Assembly (NCBI GenBank): GCA_022819585.1 | Contig: JAJEGY010000019.1 | Location: 97,260 to 161,259, forward strand | Source: Dehalococcoidia bacterium | GTDB lineage: Bacteria > Chloroflexota > Dehalococcoidia > Lucifugimonadales > Lucifugimonadaceae | Direction: 5' to 3' | DNA: 64,000 nucleotides | In this document: piece after piece, positions 54,125 through 63,570 of the stretch | How positions within the stretch are numbered: the stretch's first letter is position 1 | Layout: each line of letters starts with the position of its first letter | Notes under the pieces: model-generated | Databases searched by the model: none | What the model saw: the letters and a program-made list of their open reading frames with translations, nothing else | Told to the model about the DNA's origin: nothing | Made by a program: the position numbers and the translations under genes

Positions 54125-55180
54125 CTACGACCAAGACGACGTATACGAGCTGATCCGCATCGCATCCCTAACCCGAGTCATCGTCTCCTCAGCAATCGTC
54201 CTCCCCCTGCGAACACCATCCATCAACACATCCTCCACATACGGCATATCCGCCTTATACCGCTCCCGACGTTCCCGAATAGGCTCCAAAAACTCATTCA
54301 ACGCCGCCGCCAGCGCCATCTTCACCTCAACATCACCAACCTTCCCCTTCCGATACCGGTCCTTGAACTCATCAACCTGCCCTACGTCCGGGTTGAATGC
54401 ATCGTGATACTCAAACACTGGATTGCCTTCCACCCGCCCCGGAATATCCGCACGAATCCGATTCGGATCCGTAAACATCCCCCGAACCTTCTGATTCACC
54501 TCATCCGCATCATCACTCAACATGATCGCGTTCCCCCGAGACTTGCTCATCTTCGCATTCCCATCAGTCCCGACCAACCGACCGATATCCCCAATCAAAG
54601 TCCCCGGCTCAGGAAACACACGACCAAACATCCGATTGAACTTCCTCGCAACCTCACGCGTCATCTCGATATGCGGCGCCTGATCCTCACCCACCGGCAC
54701 CAGATGCGCACGCGGCAACAAAATATCCGCCACCTGGCTCATCGGATAGTTGTAAAAACCAACACTCCGACGCTCCACCGGCAGACTATCGATCTCCGAC
54801 TTCAACGTCGGATTCCGCTCCAACATCCCCAGCGGCGTCACAAACGACAGCAGCATCGTCAACTCAGCATGTTCCGGCACATAGCTCTGCACCACAAACG
54901 CCGACTTATCAGGATTCAAACCCACAGCCAGCCAGTCCAACGTCACGTCCAACACCGACTCCCGAATCAAGTCGATGTCATGGAAATGATCCCCCAGCGC
55001 CTGATAGTCCGCAATCAGGAAGTAGCACTCATACTCATCCTGCAAGTCGAGCCAGTTCTTCAACGCTCCCACATAATGCCCCAGATGCAGCGCACCAGTC
55101 GGACGTATCCCCGTCAATATCCGAGGCTTGGCACCCGGCAACACGTCAAAGTGCCTCTTAGCTTCCGTAGCAGTAGCCAT
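54125..55180 (-). CDS. trpS: Tryptophanyl-tRNA synthetase
   Basis: 351 residues. [18 protein letters not shown] (HIGH) and [16 protein letters not shown] (KMSKS); class I synthetase of normal length. First gene behind the T-box leader and 92 bases before trpE on the same strand. Confidence 0.97.
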   Translation of the reverse strand: MATATEAKRHFDVLPGAKPRILTGIRPTGALHLGHYVGALKNWLDLQDEYECYFLIADYQALGDHFHDIDLIRESVLDVTLDWLAVGLNPDKSAFVVQSYVPEHAELTMLLSFVTPLGMLERNPTLKSEIDSLPVERRSVGFYNYPMSQVADILLPRAHLVPVGEDQAPHIEMTREVARKFNRMFGRVFPEPGTLIGDIGRLVGTDGNAKMSKSRGNAIMLSDDADEVNQKVRGMFTDPNRIRADIPGRVEGNPVFEYHDAFNPDVGQVDEFKDRYRKGKVGDVEVKMALAAALNEFLEPIRERRERYKADMPYVEDVLMDGVRRGRTIAEETMTRVRDAMRISSYTSSWS

Positions 55181-55218
55181 CGCTCTTTACCATCTCCCCA
55201 GGACTCGAGACCCCCAAC

Positions 55219-55520
55219 AAACGAAAATCCCCGTCCCAGATCATTTCTTATCTCTCAGGACAGGGACGAGGGCAAACCCGCGGTGCCACCCTGTTTCGAC
55301 TCTGCACATAACAGCGCCGCAACTCAATTCAGGACCTAACGCGCCCCAATCGGCTCCAGATACTCAGTCCAAACGACCGTTCCCCGAAGCAGCTCCCGGG
55401 CCCAATTCGGTTTTCGCTTCGCCATGCCGGACTTTCAGCGGATCATCACGGCTCTCTAATAATGGCGAAAAACGAACCTACTCACCCCGTTCACAGCCTT
55501 TGCAATCTCAATTGCTAAAC
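55219..55520 (-). promoter_or_regulatory. T-box leader (tryptophan) with terminator
   Basis: Minus strand. The conserved antiterminator core AGGGTGGCACCGCGGGT occupies 55292-55276. Upstream are GAGTA (55483-55479), AGAGAG (55457-55452) and GCTGAAAG (55439-55432) of stem I. TGG at 55404-55402, after GAAT, is the best specifier candidate. Downstream CCCTCGTCCC (55272-55263) pairs with GGGACGGGG (55237-55229) followed by ATTTTCGTTTG, a terminator. Uncharged tRNA-Trp would switch on trpS and the trp genes behind it. Confidence 0.9.
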
Positions 55521-55524
55521 CCAA

Positions 55525-55554
55525 AGTGTACGTTCGCCACATCTAACGAGTCAA
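55525..55554 (-). promoter_or_regulatory. Probable promoter of the trp operon
   Basis: TTGACT (55554-55549) and TACACT (55530-55525) with an 18-base spacer, ending just before the T-box leader. Confidence 0.5.
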
Positions 55555-55574
55555 ATTCCCATATCATCCCCTCC

Positions 55575-57590
55575 ATGTCAAACTCCAACATCTCCATCAT
55601 CCGCGACGCCGAACTCACCACCCGCGACGGCACGATCCTACGCGCCGACATCTACCACAACCCCGACATACCTCCACAACCCGCCTTGGTCTGCCGCACT
55701 CCCTACAACAAGCTCCTCTCACGCTACCAAGAGCACGCCATCGACATCGCAAAAGCTGGCTACACCGCCATCGTCCAAGACATGCGCGGACGCTACGCCT
55801 CCGACGGCGAATACTTCTGGATGTGGCGTGACAAGCACGAGACCGCCGACATCCAAGACGGCTACGACACCATCGAGTGGGCCGCCAAGCTCCCGCAGTC
55901 CGACGGCCGAGTAGGCACTTGGGGACACTCCAACGCATCCTGGGCGATCTGGATGACCCTCCATTCAAACCCGCCATCCCTCACCGCCGCCCTCGCATCC
56001 GGCATCTCCATGAACATGCTAGACATCACCTTCGGAGTGTGGGAGACCGGACGCCGCCTGGAGTGGACATACATGATGGCCGCCAACGTCCGCCGACGCG
56101 AAGGACGCGCCGACGGACCCATCACTCCCGAAGAAGCGACCTACCGCTGGAACGCCGTCGAGCGGTCCAAATACATCTGGTGGCTGCCCCTGGCCGACAT
56201 CCCCGAGCAAGTCTTCGCCGGCCTAACCGACCAATACCAGACCTTCCTCCGCAACACCGACAAAGACTTCATGCGCTTCGACGAGGCACACCCGAAGGTC
56301 GATGTCCCCGTCATGCAGATCACCGGATGGTGGGACCGCCTAATCGGCACCATCGACAACTACGAAGGCCTCATAAACAACGGCGATCCAGACCTCCGCA
56401 GCCAGCACCGCCTGATCGTAGGTCCCTGGGGACACGACGCCACCGACTACACCAGCACAGTAGGCCCCATCGACTACGGACCATCCGCGAAGACAACCTA
56501 CCCCGACCTGATCACCCGCTGGTACGACCACACCCTAAAGAACATCGACAACGGCACCGCCAAAGAAAAACCCGTCCAACTCTTCATCCTAAACCGCAAC
56601 GAATGGATAGGAGCCGAAACCTGGCCCCTACCCCAAACCCAATACACCCCCCTATACCTCCACTCCAAAGGCAAAGCCAACACCACAAACGGCGACGGCT
56701 ACCTCTCCTTTGAAACCCCCGTCATTCCTGCGAAAGCAGGAACCCAAGCGTGGACTGAAACAGAGGACACACCCCCGACATCGCGCAGCGAAGCGAGCAT
56801 AGACGTCCCCTCTCCCGCTGGGCGGGAGAGGGCTAGGGTGAGGGCCCAGGGAAAGGAAGCGGAGGAGGGCCCCTCCCCTTCGCAAAGCGCAAGGGGACGC
56901 GAAGGGAGCGAAGCGACATTCGCAGGGGATGCAAACGGCGGCGACGCTCCCACCGACCACTTCACATACGACCCCCGCGACCCCGTAATGTCCCTGATGC
57001 ACCAAAACTCACAGTCCATACCCGTCGACCAGTCCCCAAACGACCACCGACAAGACATCCTCGTCTACGAGACCGACCCGTTGGAAGAGGACCTCGACAT
57101 CATCGGCCCCATCCGCCTGAAACTCTGGGCATCAACCGACGCCCCAGAGACCGACTTCACCGCAAAGCTAGCCATCGTCCACCAAGACGGACTATGCATA
57201 AACCTAACCTACGGAATAATCCGCACCAGCAACCCACCCCTACCCGTAGGGGTCGTTCGTGAACAACCCAAGGACGCAGACGAAGCAAGCACCAACGTCC
57301 CCTCTCCCCCAAAGGACGCCCATCAACAGCGGGAGAGGGCTAGGGTGAGGGCACAGGCAGGGGAGGGGCTACCCCACCTCTACGACATCAAACTAAACCC
57401 CATCGGCTGCCGATTCCTCGCCGGACAACGCATACGCCTATACATCACCTCCTCAGACTTCCCAAACTTCGACCGAAACCACAACACCGGAAACCCCTAT
57501 CACTCCGACACCCAACTCCAACCCGCCAACCAAACCATCTTCCACACGGCGGACATGCCCTCCCACATCCTCCTACCAGTCATTCCCTAG
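55575..57590 (+). CDS. CocE/NonD-family hydrolase with two repeat-derived insertions
   Basis: 671 residues from ATG 55575; the frame is open to 55128 but that part overlaps the T-box and trpS antisense. Alpha/beta hydrolase: QDMRGRYASDGEY, nucleophile Ser in GTWGHSNASW, Asp in ITGWWDRLIG, His in VGPWGHD, then a C-terminal jelly-roll (CRFLAGQRIRLYITSSDFPN). Residues from about 384 to 460 and about 565 to 595 are translated repeats of families A, B and C (VPSPAGRERARVRAQ and VPSPPKDAHQQRERARVRAQ). The family is X-Pro dipeptidyl-peptidase/acyl-hydrolase-like; substrate unknown. Confidence 0.88.
   Translation: MSNSNISIIRDAELTTRDGTILRADIYHNPDIPPQPALVCRTPYNKLLSRYQEHAIDIAKAGYTAIVQDMRGRYASDGEYFWMWRDKHETADIQDGYDTIEWAAKLPQSDGRVGTWGHSNASWAIWMTLHSNPPSLTAALASGISMNMLDITFGVWETGRRLEWTYMMAANVRRREGRADGPITPEEATYRWNAVERSKYIWWLPLADIPEQVFAGLTDQYQTFLRNTDKDFMRFDEAHPKVDVPVMQITGWWDRLIGTIDNYEGLINNGDPDLRSQHRLIVGPWGHDATDYTSTVGPIDYGPSAKTTYPDLITRWYDHTLKNIDNGTAKEKPVQLFILNRNEWIGAETWPLPQTQYTPLYLHSKGKANTTNGDGYLSFETPVIPAKAGTQAWTETEDTPPTSRSEASIDVPSPAGRERARVRAQGKEAEEGPSPSQSARGREGSEATFAGDANGGDAPTDHFTYDPRDPVMSLMHQNSQSIPVDQSPNDHRQDILVYETDPLEEDLDIIGPIRLKLWASTDAPETDFTAKLAIVHQDGLCINLTYGIIRTSNPPLPVGVVREQPKDADEASTNVPSPPKDAHQQRERARVRAQAGEGLPHLYDIKLNPIGCRFLAGQRIRLYITSSDFPNFDRNHNTGNPYHSDTQLQPANQTIFHTADMPSHILLPVIP
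56723..56745 (+). repeat. Palindromic repeat family B inside the hydrolase
   Basis: CATTCCTGCGAAAGCAGGAACCC, a compensated variant (T/A pair replaces C/G) of the copy at 41509. Compensation shows the hairpin itself is maintained. Confidence 0.85.
56807..56845 (+). repeat. Palindromic repeat family A inside the hydrolase (copy 1)
   Basis: CCCCTCTCCCGC-TG-GGCGGGAGAGGGCTAGGGTGAGGG, read as VPSPAGRERARVRA. This phase avoids the TAG in the element. Confidence 0.9.
56873..56902 (+). repeat. Palindromic repeat family C inside the hydrolase
   Basis: CCCCTTCGCAAAGCGCAAGGGG with flanking GACGCGAAGG. A related hairpin (CCCCTTCGCGAAGCGTAAGGGG) is at 63541-63570. Confidence 0.65.
57299..57352 (+). repeat. 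Palindromic repeat family A inside the hydrolase (copy 2)
   Basis: CCCCTCTCCC, longer loop, then GCGGGAGAGGGCTAGGGTGA. Same reading phase as copy 1. Confidence 0.85.
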
Positions 57591-58049
57591 ACCATCCCTC
57601 CCCCTCTCTGAGGGGGAATACAAAGGGGTGCCACCCGCCGAAGCCTCGTCATTCCCGCGAAAGCGGTCGCGGGCGAGCGGAGCGAGACCGCGGGGGATGC
57701 CCGCCGAGGCAAGAAAACCCAAACAACTCCCAACCCAACTGGCCGACTCGTCCCAACCCATGGATCGATCTCGTACTCGAACGTACCAACATTGGCATCA
57801 CTACTAACCGCGCCAAATCTACGGACCAACTCCCAACTGAGTTCTCATCAAATCCATGTTTCGACCGCGAGGCATATATATATAGTGTTTTTCTGATTTC
57901 CGTAACTCGCACGGGTGCGAAACAGCGAGCGGATGTCAGGAATTTATTCGAGTTGTGCGATTTACGACCAGCGGAAGAGATGCGATTGCCGAAACACCAA
58001 AAGTTACAATTAACTTTGATAAACGGACGCAAATGAAACACTAATTCTC
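57591..58049. other. Repeat-containing gap before the HerA cassette
   Basis: No gene is supported. The left part holds a variant family B element (57650-57705: CATTCCCGCGAAAGCGG, then GAGCGGAGCGAGACCGCGGG). The right part is noticeably AT-rich, with ATATATATATAG near 57880. The compositional change marks the left edge of the cassette. No clear promoter pair was found; the HerA ATG lacks a Shine-Dalgarno site. Confidence 0.6.
57650..57705 (+). repeat. Palindromic repeat family B variant
   Basis: Opens with CATTCCCGCGAAAGCGG like the other B copies, then a GAGCGGAGCGAGACCGCGGG hairpin and GGATGCCCGCC. Confidence 0.65.
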
Positions 58050-60230
58050 ATGACCACAACCGACCAAAACTCTGCGCCATTCTTGGCAGATGCTAGCGAC
58101 AAAATCAAAGCGGCCAGTCCTCCGCCAGCTCTGGAGGAACTGACGGCGATGATCGGCGCTGACGAGTACATCGGCGATCTCATAAAACTTGACTACGACC
58201 ACGCCGAAATTCTGGTCCACGACAGCCACAAGATGCAAGTCAACGGTGTGCCACATGGCTGCTTGCTCATCGCGAGCCGGATCACGCCCGATAACCCGGA
58301 GATTATCGACCCGACAGACCGCCGCGCTTCACTTCTTCTTCTCAGGGTGACAGGCACCGTAAAGCTGAACTCGGAAATCGACCTTGATAGAACTCGGTTC
58401 GAAATCGTCCAACGCTCGAACGACACATCTCAAAACTACGACGACGCCCAGCAGACAGATCAATTCACTCTGAATCTGCTTCGTTATACCGGCATCCAGT
58501 GCCGGATCTTGGGTACGTTCAGGCTGACATCTGCAGATGACGGAAACGATTGGCAACTCCACTTTGGTGCGGACATCGACAACTTTTATGCCGGTCAAGG
58601 CATGAAGATATACAAACCAGTCGGAACTGTGCTCCAGACGATTGTGAATTCACGAGAAGAAGGTGCCCGCGGACAATCTTCAAGCCGTATCGGGCGATTG
58701 CGATATTCTGCAGCAATCAAAGAAGCTGACACCCGCGAATCTGTCCCGATAGAGATCGTGGCCGAAGACTTCATCGCTCAACGAACCGCTCTGTTCGGTA
58801 TGACGCGCACTGGCAAATCAAACGCCACGAAGACTATCGCAGCGGCGTTGTTCAAACTCCGGTTATCAGACAACCCTCAAAGAGTAGGGCAGTTGATTTT
58901 CGATCCTAACGGTGAATACGCCAATGACAACCCGCAAGATGGTCACTCGATCAGAAATCTCAGATACATCAACGACGAGTGCTCAACCGATGTACACACG
59001 TATGGTCTGCACAAACATCCGTACGACAAGGGTCGCCATATAACCAAATTCAATTTCTATGGCGGGAGCGAACCTATTCAACCTACTACCAAGGGAGATC
59101 TCGACAAAGTACTTTGGACCTTGTATCAAGGAAAAGAGATCATAGACGACGCCTTGGCGGAAGAATCCTCAGGTTACGTCACGGCTTTCCGAAACGCGCA
59201 GATCATGACGCCAGAAGGATTGATTGATCACGGCGAGTATATTCGCTTTCGGCGGCGAGTTTTCGTCTACCGCAGCATATTAGCGGACATCGGATTCAAA
59301 TACGAGGGGACCGCAAACGTAAAGGGTCTGTTTGGCAAAGATGTTCGAGAAGCCATGGACCGATATGATCCATTGAAACCGTTCATTGGTTTGCTGGAAG
59401 GTGGAACCATGTCTTGGGAGGTCGCGGGGAATTTCACCAAAGTTTTAGCGGATTGGGCGGCAACAACTCAGTTCCAGAATTTCGATGCTGCGCGAGCGTC
59501 GCTAAACGGAGGCAAGAACTGGAGCGACGCTCACTTGTTGGGATTGCTGAAATTCCATACCAACACGCGTGCTCGATCCATCGCACAGAACGCGCGAGAA
59601 TGGCACGATCTAAAATCTGACGCCGATTTTGCAGAAACCATTGTCAACCAAGTTCGCGCCGGCAAGTTAGTGATCGTCGATCAAGTGCTCGGTAACCCCG
59701 AAATGAACTCTCAGGCGGCGGAAAGAATCGTGCGTCGATTGTTCCAGGCTCAACAGCAGTCATTCAGTCAACCGAAAATCGATCGAATCACCAACAAATT
59801 CATCGAGCCGCCTCCCGTGATTGTGTACGTGGAAGAAGCGCACAATCTTCTTCCAAGGGCTGACGAAGACGACACAACCAAAATTTGGTCACGGCTGGCG
59901 AAAGAAGGTGCGAAGTTTAACATCGGCATGGTCTACTCGACTCAGGAACCATCATCCATACAAACCAACATCCTCAAAAACACTGAAAATTGGTTCATAG
60001 CTCACTTGAATAATACGGACGAAACTAACCAGATCCGGAAATTCAATGATTTCAAAGACTTTGAAAGTAGCATCGTCAGGGTGTCGGAGCCCGGGTTCTT
60101 AAAGGTTAAAACCCGTTCGAGTTACTTTACTGTCCCCGTTCAGATGGATTTGTTCGAGGCTCCCGCGCCCGCCCCATCTGGTAGCTCGCAGGGCCCTCTA
60201 GGTGACAATGGACGCCAACTTTCGGTATAA
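58050..60230 (+). CDS. HerA-like translocase ATPase
   Basis: 726 residues. N-terminal beta domain (HAS-barrel-like, residues 1-235), then a RecA/FtsK-type motor: Walker A GMTRTGKSN at 250-258, FDPNGEY, Walker B VIVYVEEAHNLLP with Glu 595/596, sensor-like YSTQEPSSI and arginine-rich late segments. Hexameric HerA ATPases pump or remodel DNA and team up with NurA nucleases. It is followed 18 bases later by a NurA-like gene and then a DNA methyltransferase. Codon use is less C-rich than the left neighbours, which suggests transfer. Could be repair-related, but the methyltransferase favours defence. Confidence 0.92.
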   Translation: MTTTDQNSAPFLADASDKIKAASPPPALEELTAMIGADEYIGDLIKLDYDHAEILVHDSHKMQVNGVPHGCLLIASRITPDNPEIIDPTDRRASLLLLRVTGTVKLNSEIDLDRTRFEIVQRSNDTSQNYDDAQQTDQFTLNLLRYTGIQCRILGTFRLTSADDGNDWQLHFGADIDNFYAGQGMKIYKPVGTVLQTIVNSREEGARGQSSSRIGRLRYSAAIKEADTRESVPIEIVAEDFIAQRTALFGMTRTGKSNATKTIAAALFKLRLSDNPQRVGQLIFDPNGEYANDNPQDGHSIRNLRYINDECSTDVHTYGLHKHPYDKGRHITKFNFYGGSEPIQPTTKGDLDKVLWTLYQGKEIIDDALAEESSGYVTAFRNAQIMTPEGLIDHGEYIRFRRRVFVYRSILADIGFKYEGTANVKGLFGKDVREAMDRYDPLKPFIGLLEGGTMSWEVAGNFTKVLADWAATTQFQNFDAARASLNGGKNWSDAHLLGLLKFHTNTRARSIAQNAREWHDLKSDADFAETIVNQVRAGKLVIVDQVLGNPEMNSQAAERIVRRLFQAQQQSFSQPKIDRITNKFIEPPPVIVYVEEAHNLLPRADEDDTTKIWSRLAKEGAKFNIGMVYSTQEPSSIQTNILKNTENWFIAHLNNTDETNQIRKFNDFKDFESSIVRVSEPGFLKVKTRSSYFTVPVQMDLFEAPAPAPSGSSQGPLGDNGRQLSV

Positions 60231-60248
60231 CCAAACTGGAAAACGCAG

Positions 60249-61580
60249 GTGCCTTACGAAAACGAACGCGCCACCGGCGACTCGCTCTGGCGTCTAGAAG
60301 ACAACCCGAGCGTAAAAAACTTCAAAGGGTCAATTCGGGTCAGGGACACGCAAACCGAGCTTGAGTTGCCGACGCGGATTTATCCGGAACGCGGTCGGCG
60401 ATCGACTAAATGGATAATCGGTATCGACGGGTCGACGGTCACCAAACGAGTCCAGAATGGATTTCCAAAAGCTGAAGCAGCTCTTTTCAACGCCGCCGCA
60501 ATCCTAATCGACATCGCAGAACTCAGCAAGTTCGGGGGCGATTACATACCAAGACCGCAACAACTACGCGATCTTGAAACGGTGGAAACTATGGGTGCCG
60601 TCCTGCCAGGCCCAAACGTAGTGGGGATGAATCCCGGAGAGGAAACACCCAAAAAGTTCTTTCGCTCGACAATACGACAGGAATTGAATTTTCGTCTCGA
60701 CCCGCAACATGAATCTTTGCTGGAAACATTCCTTGCCTTAACTCCGGAAGACGATAAGAAACTCAAATGCCCGATAGAGGACTGCGACGAGGACATTTTC
60801 CGTCCTCGTTCCAACACAATCTGCGCGTGCGACCAGGCTGAACCACTTTATCCAACCGACAGTCTCCGGACTCATGAACGTTTCTACGACAACAACAGCA
60901 GTGAACAGGCTTTCACCGCGTTCCGCATGGCGACGGAACACCTGCTTTTGGTCAACATTCTCAGATACTTTCATCAAAACAAACCCTTACGCTGGTTCGA
61001 TGAAATCGCATTTGTCATGGATGGCCCTTTGGCAATCTTCGGAATGCCAGCCTGGCTCAAAGAACACATCCAAACGGACATATCGCGAATACACAACGAC
61101 CTGATTGGCAAAGGCCATGCGGGTCTCCTTTTGATAGGCATCGAGAAAAGTGGCGAATTCTTGGACCACCTTGAAGAGTTGGACTGGGATTCCAGTGAAG
61201 GCGCACGTCAGAGACTACCGAATGGAACGACATTTGCGCCCACGACGAAGCATGTTTTTCGTCACATCAGGCCAAATCCAGATTCCGATAAAGCTTACGG
61301 GGAAGCGGTGAACTATGGGCGCAAGATCCTTTACAAAAACAACGCGGGACAGCACGCCGTAGTCATGACCCCGATCGTGAATGAGGCAGGACGTGAACCG
61401 AACGGAACTGATCTAATCGCCTTCCCACGATTGGGTGAAGCTCTCAACATCGTCGATGACCTATACACTCATCTTTACCGCGACGGATTCATCCCGTTGG
61501 TTCGCGCCAACGCCCACGCGGCGATTCCTTTACGACGAGGTCAGCAGATACTTGCGAATCTGTTCGAAGACAACGCTTAA
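60249..61580 (+). CDS. NurA-domain nuclease
   Basis: GTG start, 443 residues. WIIGIDGSTV places an acidic residue (Asp 60) as in the first NurA motif; FVMDGPLAIFG (Asp 258) gives the second; late HAAIPLRRGQ and FPRLGEALNI fit the C-terminal part. A Cys cluster (CPIEDCDEDIF...CACDQ, about residues 177-197) may bind zinc and is an added feature. NurA is a 5'-3' nuclease driven by HerA. Directly coupled to both neighbours. Confidence 0.82.
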   Translation: MPYENERATGDSLWRLEDNPSVKNFKGSIRVRDTQTELELPTRIYPERGRRSTKWIIGIDGSTVTKRVQNGFPKAEAALFNAAAILIDIAELSKFGGDYIPRPQQLRDLETVETMGAVLPGPNVVGMNPGEETPKKFFRSTIRQELNFRLDPQHESLLETFLALTPEDDKKLKCPIEDCDEDIFRPRSNTICACDQAEPLYPTDSLRTHERFYDNNSSEQAFTAFRMATEHLLLVNILRYFHQNKPLRWFDEIAFVMDGPLAIFGMPAWLKEHIQTDISRIHNDLIGKGHAGLLLIGIEKSGEFLDHLEELDWDSSEGARQRLPNGTTFAPTTKHVFRHIRPNPDSDKAYGEAVNYGRKILYKNNAGQHAVVMTPIVNEAGREPNGTDLIAFPRLGEALNIVDDLYTHLYRDGFIPLVRANAHAAIPLRRGQQILANLFEDNA

Positions 61581-61585
61581 ACCTT

Positions 61586-62737
61586 ATGCGACCAAAGCGA
61601 GTTGATCTAACCTTCAACACCGCTGAAGGGCGATGGGCGCGATTCGGACCGTACTACGCCATGTTCCCGGTTCCGTTCGCTGAACAGGTAATCACTAATC
61701 TGTCCCGGGGCGGCGAAACTGTTATTGATCCGTTTTGTGGCCGCGGAACAGCGCCCTTTATCGCAATGATCTACGGGCGTAATGCGATAGGGTGTGACAT
61801 CAACCCGGTCGCTTGGATTTACTCGCAAACCAAAATTTCGCCACACCCTTGCGCCACCGAGGTCATCGAACGCATCCGAGAAATTAAAGAGACTGTATCG
61901 GCGCCGGAAACCGAGCCAAAGAACGAGTTTCAGCAATTGGCATTCTGCCAGCAGGTGTTGGGATTCATCAACGCCTCAAGGCGCGAACTCGATTGGCGAA
62001 CAAGCGAGTTGGATCGCACAGTCGCTGCTTTTTTGTTGCAGTACCTCCATGACAAAAGAGGTGCTGGATTATCCAATCAACTGCGCCATTCGCGAGCTTT
62101 GGCACCCAAGTATTCCATACGATGGTGGCGAAACAACGGCCACGACATTCCTCCAGAAATTGAGCCGTTGTCATTCCTAAGCAGTCGCGTGGCGTGGCGG
62201 TATGCCAAAGGCGTTCCTAAACCGCGGGTTCCCAAAACACCAACCATCGCTCTTGGCAAAGCAGCGGAGTCACTCCCGCGAACGGACAAACCTGCAAACT
62301 TGGTATTTACCTCACCTCCCTACAGCAACGTCACAAATTACCGTTCCGACAATTGGCTTCGCCTATGGGCTCTCGGCGTTGGCCCTGACCTGCCCGACTG
62401 GGAAAGCGAGCAGAAATTCACGAATGCGGACGAATATCGGCGCATGCTGCACGAATCAATTGCAGCCACCAAAAAGTGTGCCGTTGATAATGCGATCTGG
62501 TACATTCGCTCCGACGTTCGACCAAGGACTAAAGACACCGTTACCTCCGTGATGGCACAACTTTTGCCCCAACATAGGGCATATGAGTTGTCCGCACCGT
62601 ATCGCAGACAAACTCAAACAGCGCTGTACGGGGACCATGAACCCAAACCCGGAGAAGTTGATCTGCTTTACATGCCACCCAACCGCAGGCGGCGAGAATT
62701 CGCGAAGCGATTTTCACGCTTGACGGTGTCAGTCTGA
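61586..62737 (+). CDS. DNA methyltransferase (N4-cytosine/N6-adenine type)
   Basis: 383 residues starting five bases after the NurA gene. SAM motif DPFCGRGTAPFIA (48-60) precedes the catalytic TSPPYSNVTNYRSDN (SPPY at 243-246), so the order is SAM site then catalytic site; between them lies a 170-residue insert that may hold target recognition. The SPPY motif marks an exocyclic-amino methyltransferase. It probably marks host DNA against the HerA-NurA nuclease. Confidence 0.9.
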   Translation: MRPKRVDLTFNTAEGRWARFGPYYAMFPVPFAEQVITNLSRGGETVIDPFCGRGTAPFIAMIYGRNAIGCDINPVAWIYSQTKISPHPCATEVIERIREIKETVSAPETEPKNEFQQLAFCQQVLGFINASRRELDWRTSELDRTVAAFLLQYLHDKRGAGLSNQLRHSRALAPKYSIRWWRNNGHDIPPEIEPLSFLSSRVAWRYAKGVPKPRVPKTPTIALGKAAESLPRTDKPANLVFTSPPYSNVTNYRSDNWLRLWALGVGPDLPDWESEQKFTNADEYRRMLHESIAATKKCAVDNAIWYIRSDVRPRTKDTVTSVMAQLLPQHRAYELSAPYRRQTQTALYGDHEPKPGEVDLLYMPPNRRRREFAKRFSRLTVSV

Positions 62738-62795
62738 TTCAGCCCTCTCCCGCACACCAAAACCAACAAACCAACCACTATCCTCCGCAAACCCT

Positions 62796-62927
62796 AACAA
62801 ATGGTTCGAAGAAACCAGCGACAACATCGTCTCCATGATCAAACGCATCACCCACACCTCCTTCGAAACCGTCAAAATCATCGACGCCCTCTCAACCCCC
62901 TTCACCGACAACTGGACCTCCAACTAA
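62796..62927 (+). pseudogene. Possible C-terminal gene remnant
   Basis: A plus frame without a start reads NKWFEETSDNIVSMIKRIT then HTSFETVKIIDALSTPFTDN, ending at TAA 62925. Codon use is C-rich like older genes of the window, unlike the cassette just before it. It may be the tail of a gene displaced by cassette insertion. No family recognised. Confidence 0.3.
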
Positions 62928-63076
62928 CCCACCCAACCCCCATCCTTCCCATCCTTCAAAGATCCTTAGCATCCTAGTTCTCAACCAACGCAACCCACCG
63001 CAACACCCCAACAACACAACAACAAAATCCCAATAATCCCCCCAATCCCAAGAATCCCAATTCAGACAAAAACAAC
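62928..63076. other. Low-complexity intergenic tract with AATCCCAA repeat
   Basis: C/A-rich, no gene. AATCCCAAGAATCCCAATTCAGACAA (63043-63068) is another copy of the short repeat at 23850 and 43097. Confidence 0.5.
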
Positions 63077-63104
63077 TTGACATTCTCAGAAACACATGTA
63101 TCAT
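63077..63104 (+). promoter_or_regulatory. Strong housekeeping-type promoter
   Basis: TTGACA (63077-63082) and TATCAT (63099-63104) with a 16-base spacer. Transcription would begin near 63111, right before the hairpin-rich region. Confidence 0.65.
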
Positions 63105-63540
63105 TAACAACAGTTTGATCGATAGACTTGCGCCGCGCAACGGAAGCGGCCACCCCCAGCCCGGGGAACCATCGGGAAAAGCGTCAGCCGCGAAAGCGAC
63201 TGCGATCAGACCCTCCGAAAGAGGACGAGATCGCAGAGCCGCCGAAACGGCTGTGGCGACGCCCCCGCAGCGGCTGCCGAGTCGCTGAACGGCTAACCGG
63301 GTCCTGTTGGAAACGCACCTCGGACCATTGTCTCAGCCGCGGCGAGAAGGGCTGTCCAGTCGCCGCCGGTCCGAAAGGACCAAGCCGGTCAGCGCCGAAG
63401 CCGCAGAGAAGCGGCATCGGCGAAGGGGCTCGGGAGGACGTGCGTGGATGCAGGGAGACGTCGTACTCGCTCGCCACGAGGACGGCTACAGGTTCCAGGC
63501 CGAAAGGCCGATGGAAGGCGACGAACTCGTCAACCCCTCG

Positions 63541-63570
63541 GCCCCCTTCGCGAAGCGTAAGGGGCGCCCG
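63541..63570 (+). repeat. Palindromic repeat family C
   Basis: CCCCCTTCGCGAAGCGTAAG then GGGCGCC: outer CCCCTT/AAGGGG and inner CGC/GCG stems, as in the copy inside the hydrolase gene at 56873. Confidence 0.65.

Noticed and set aside
54033..54134. N-terminal extension of trpE
   Set aside because: Overlaps trpS and lacks family residues; ATG 54032 has its own ribosome site.
55128..55574. N-terminal extension of the CocE-type hydrolase
   Set aside because: It runs antisense through the T-box leader and trpS start and has no family similarity; ATG 55575 begins the conserved part.
57649..58041. Minus-strand frame in the gap before the HerA gene
   Set aside because: Runs through a family B repeat and the AT-rich tract; composition is not coding-like.
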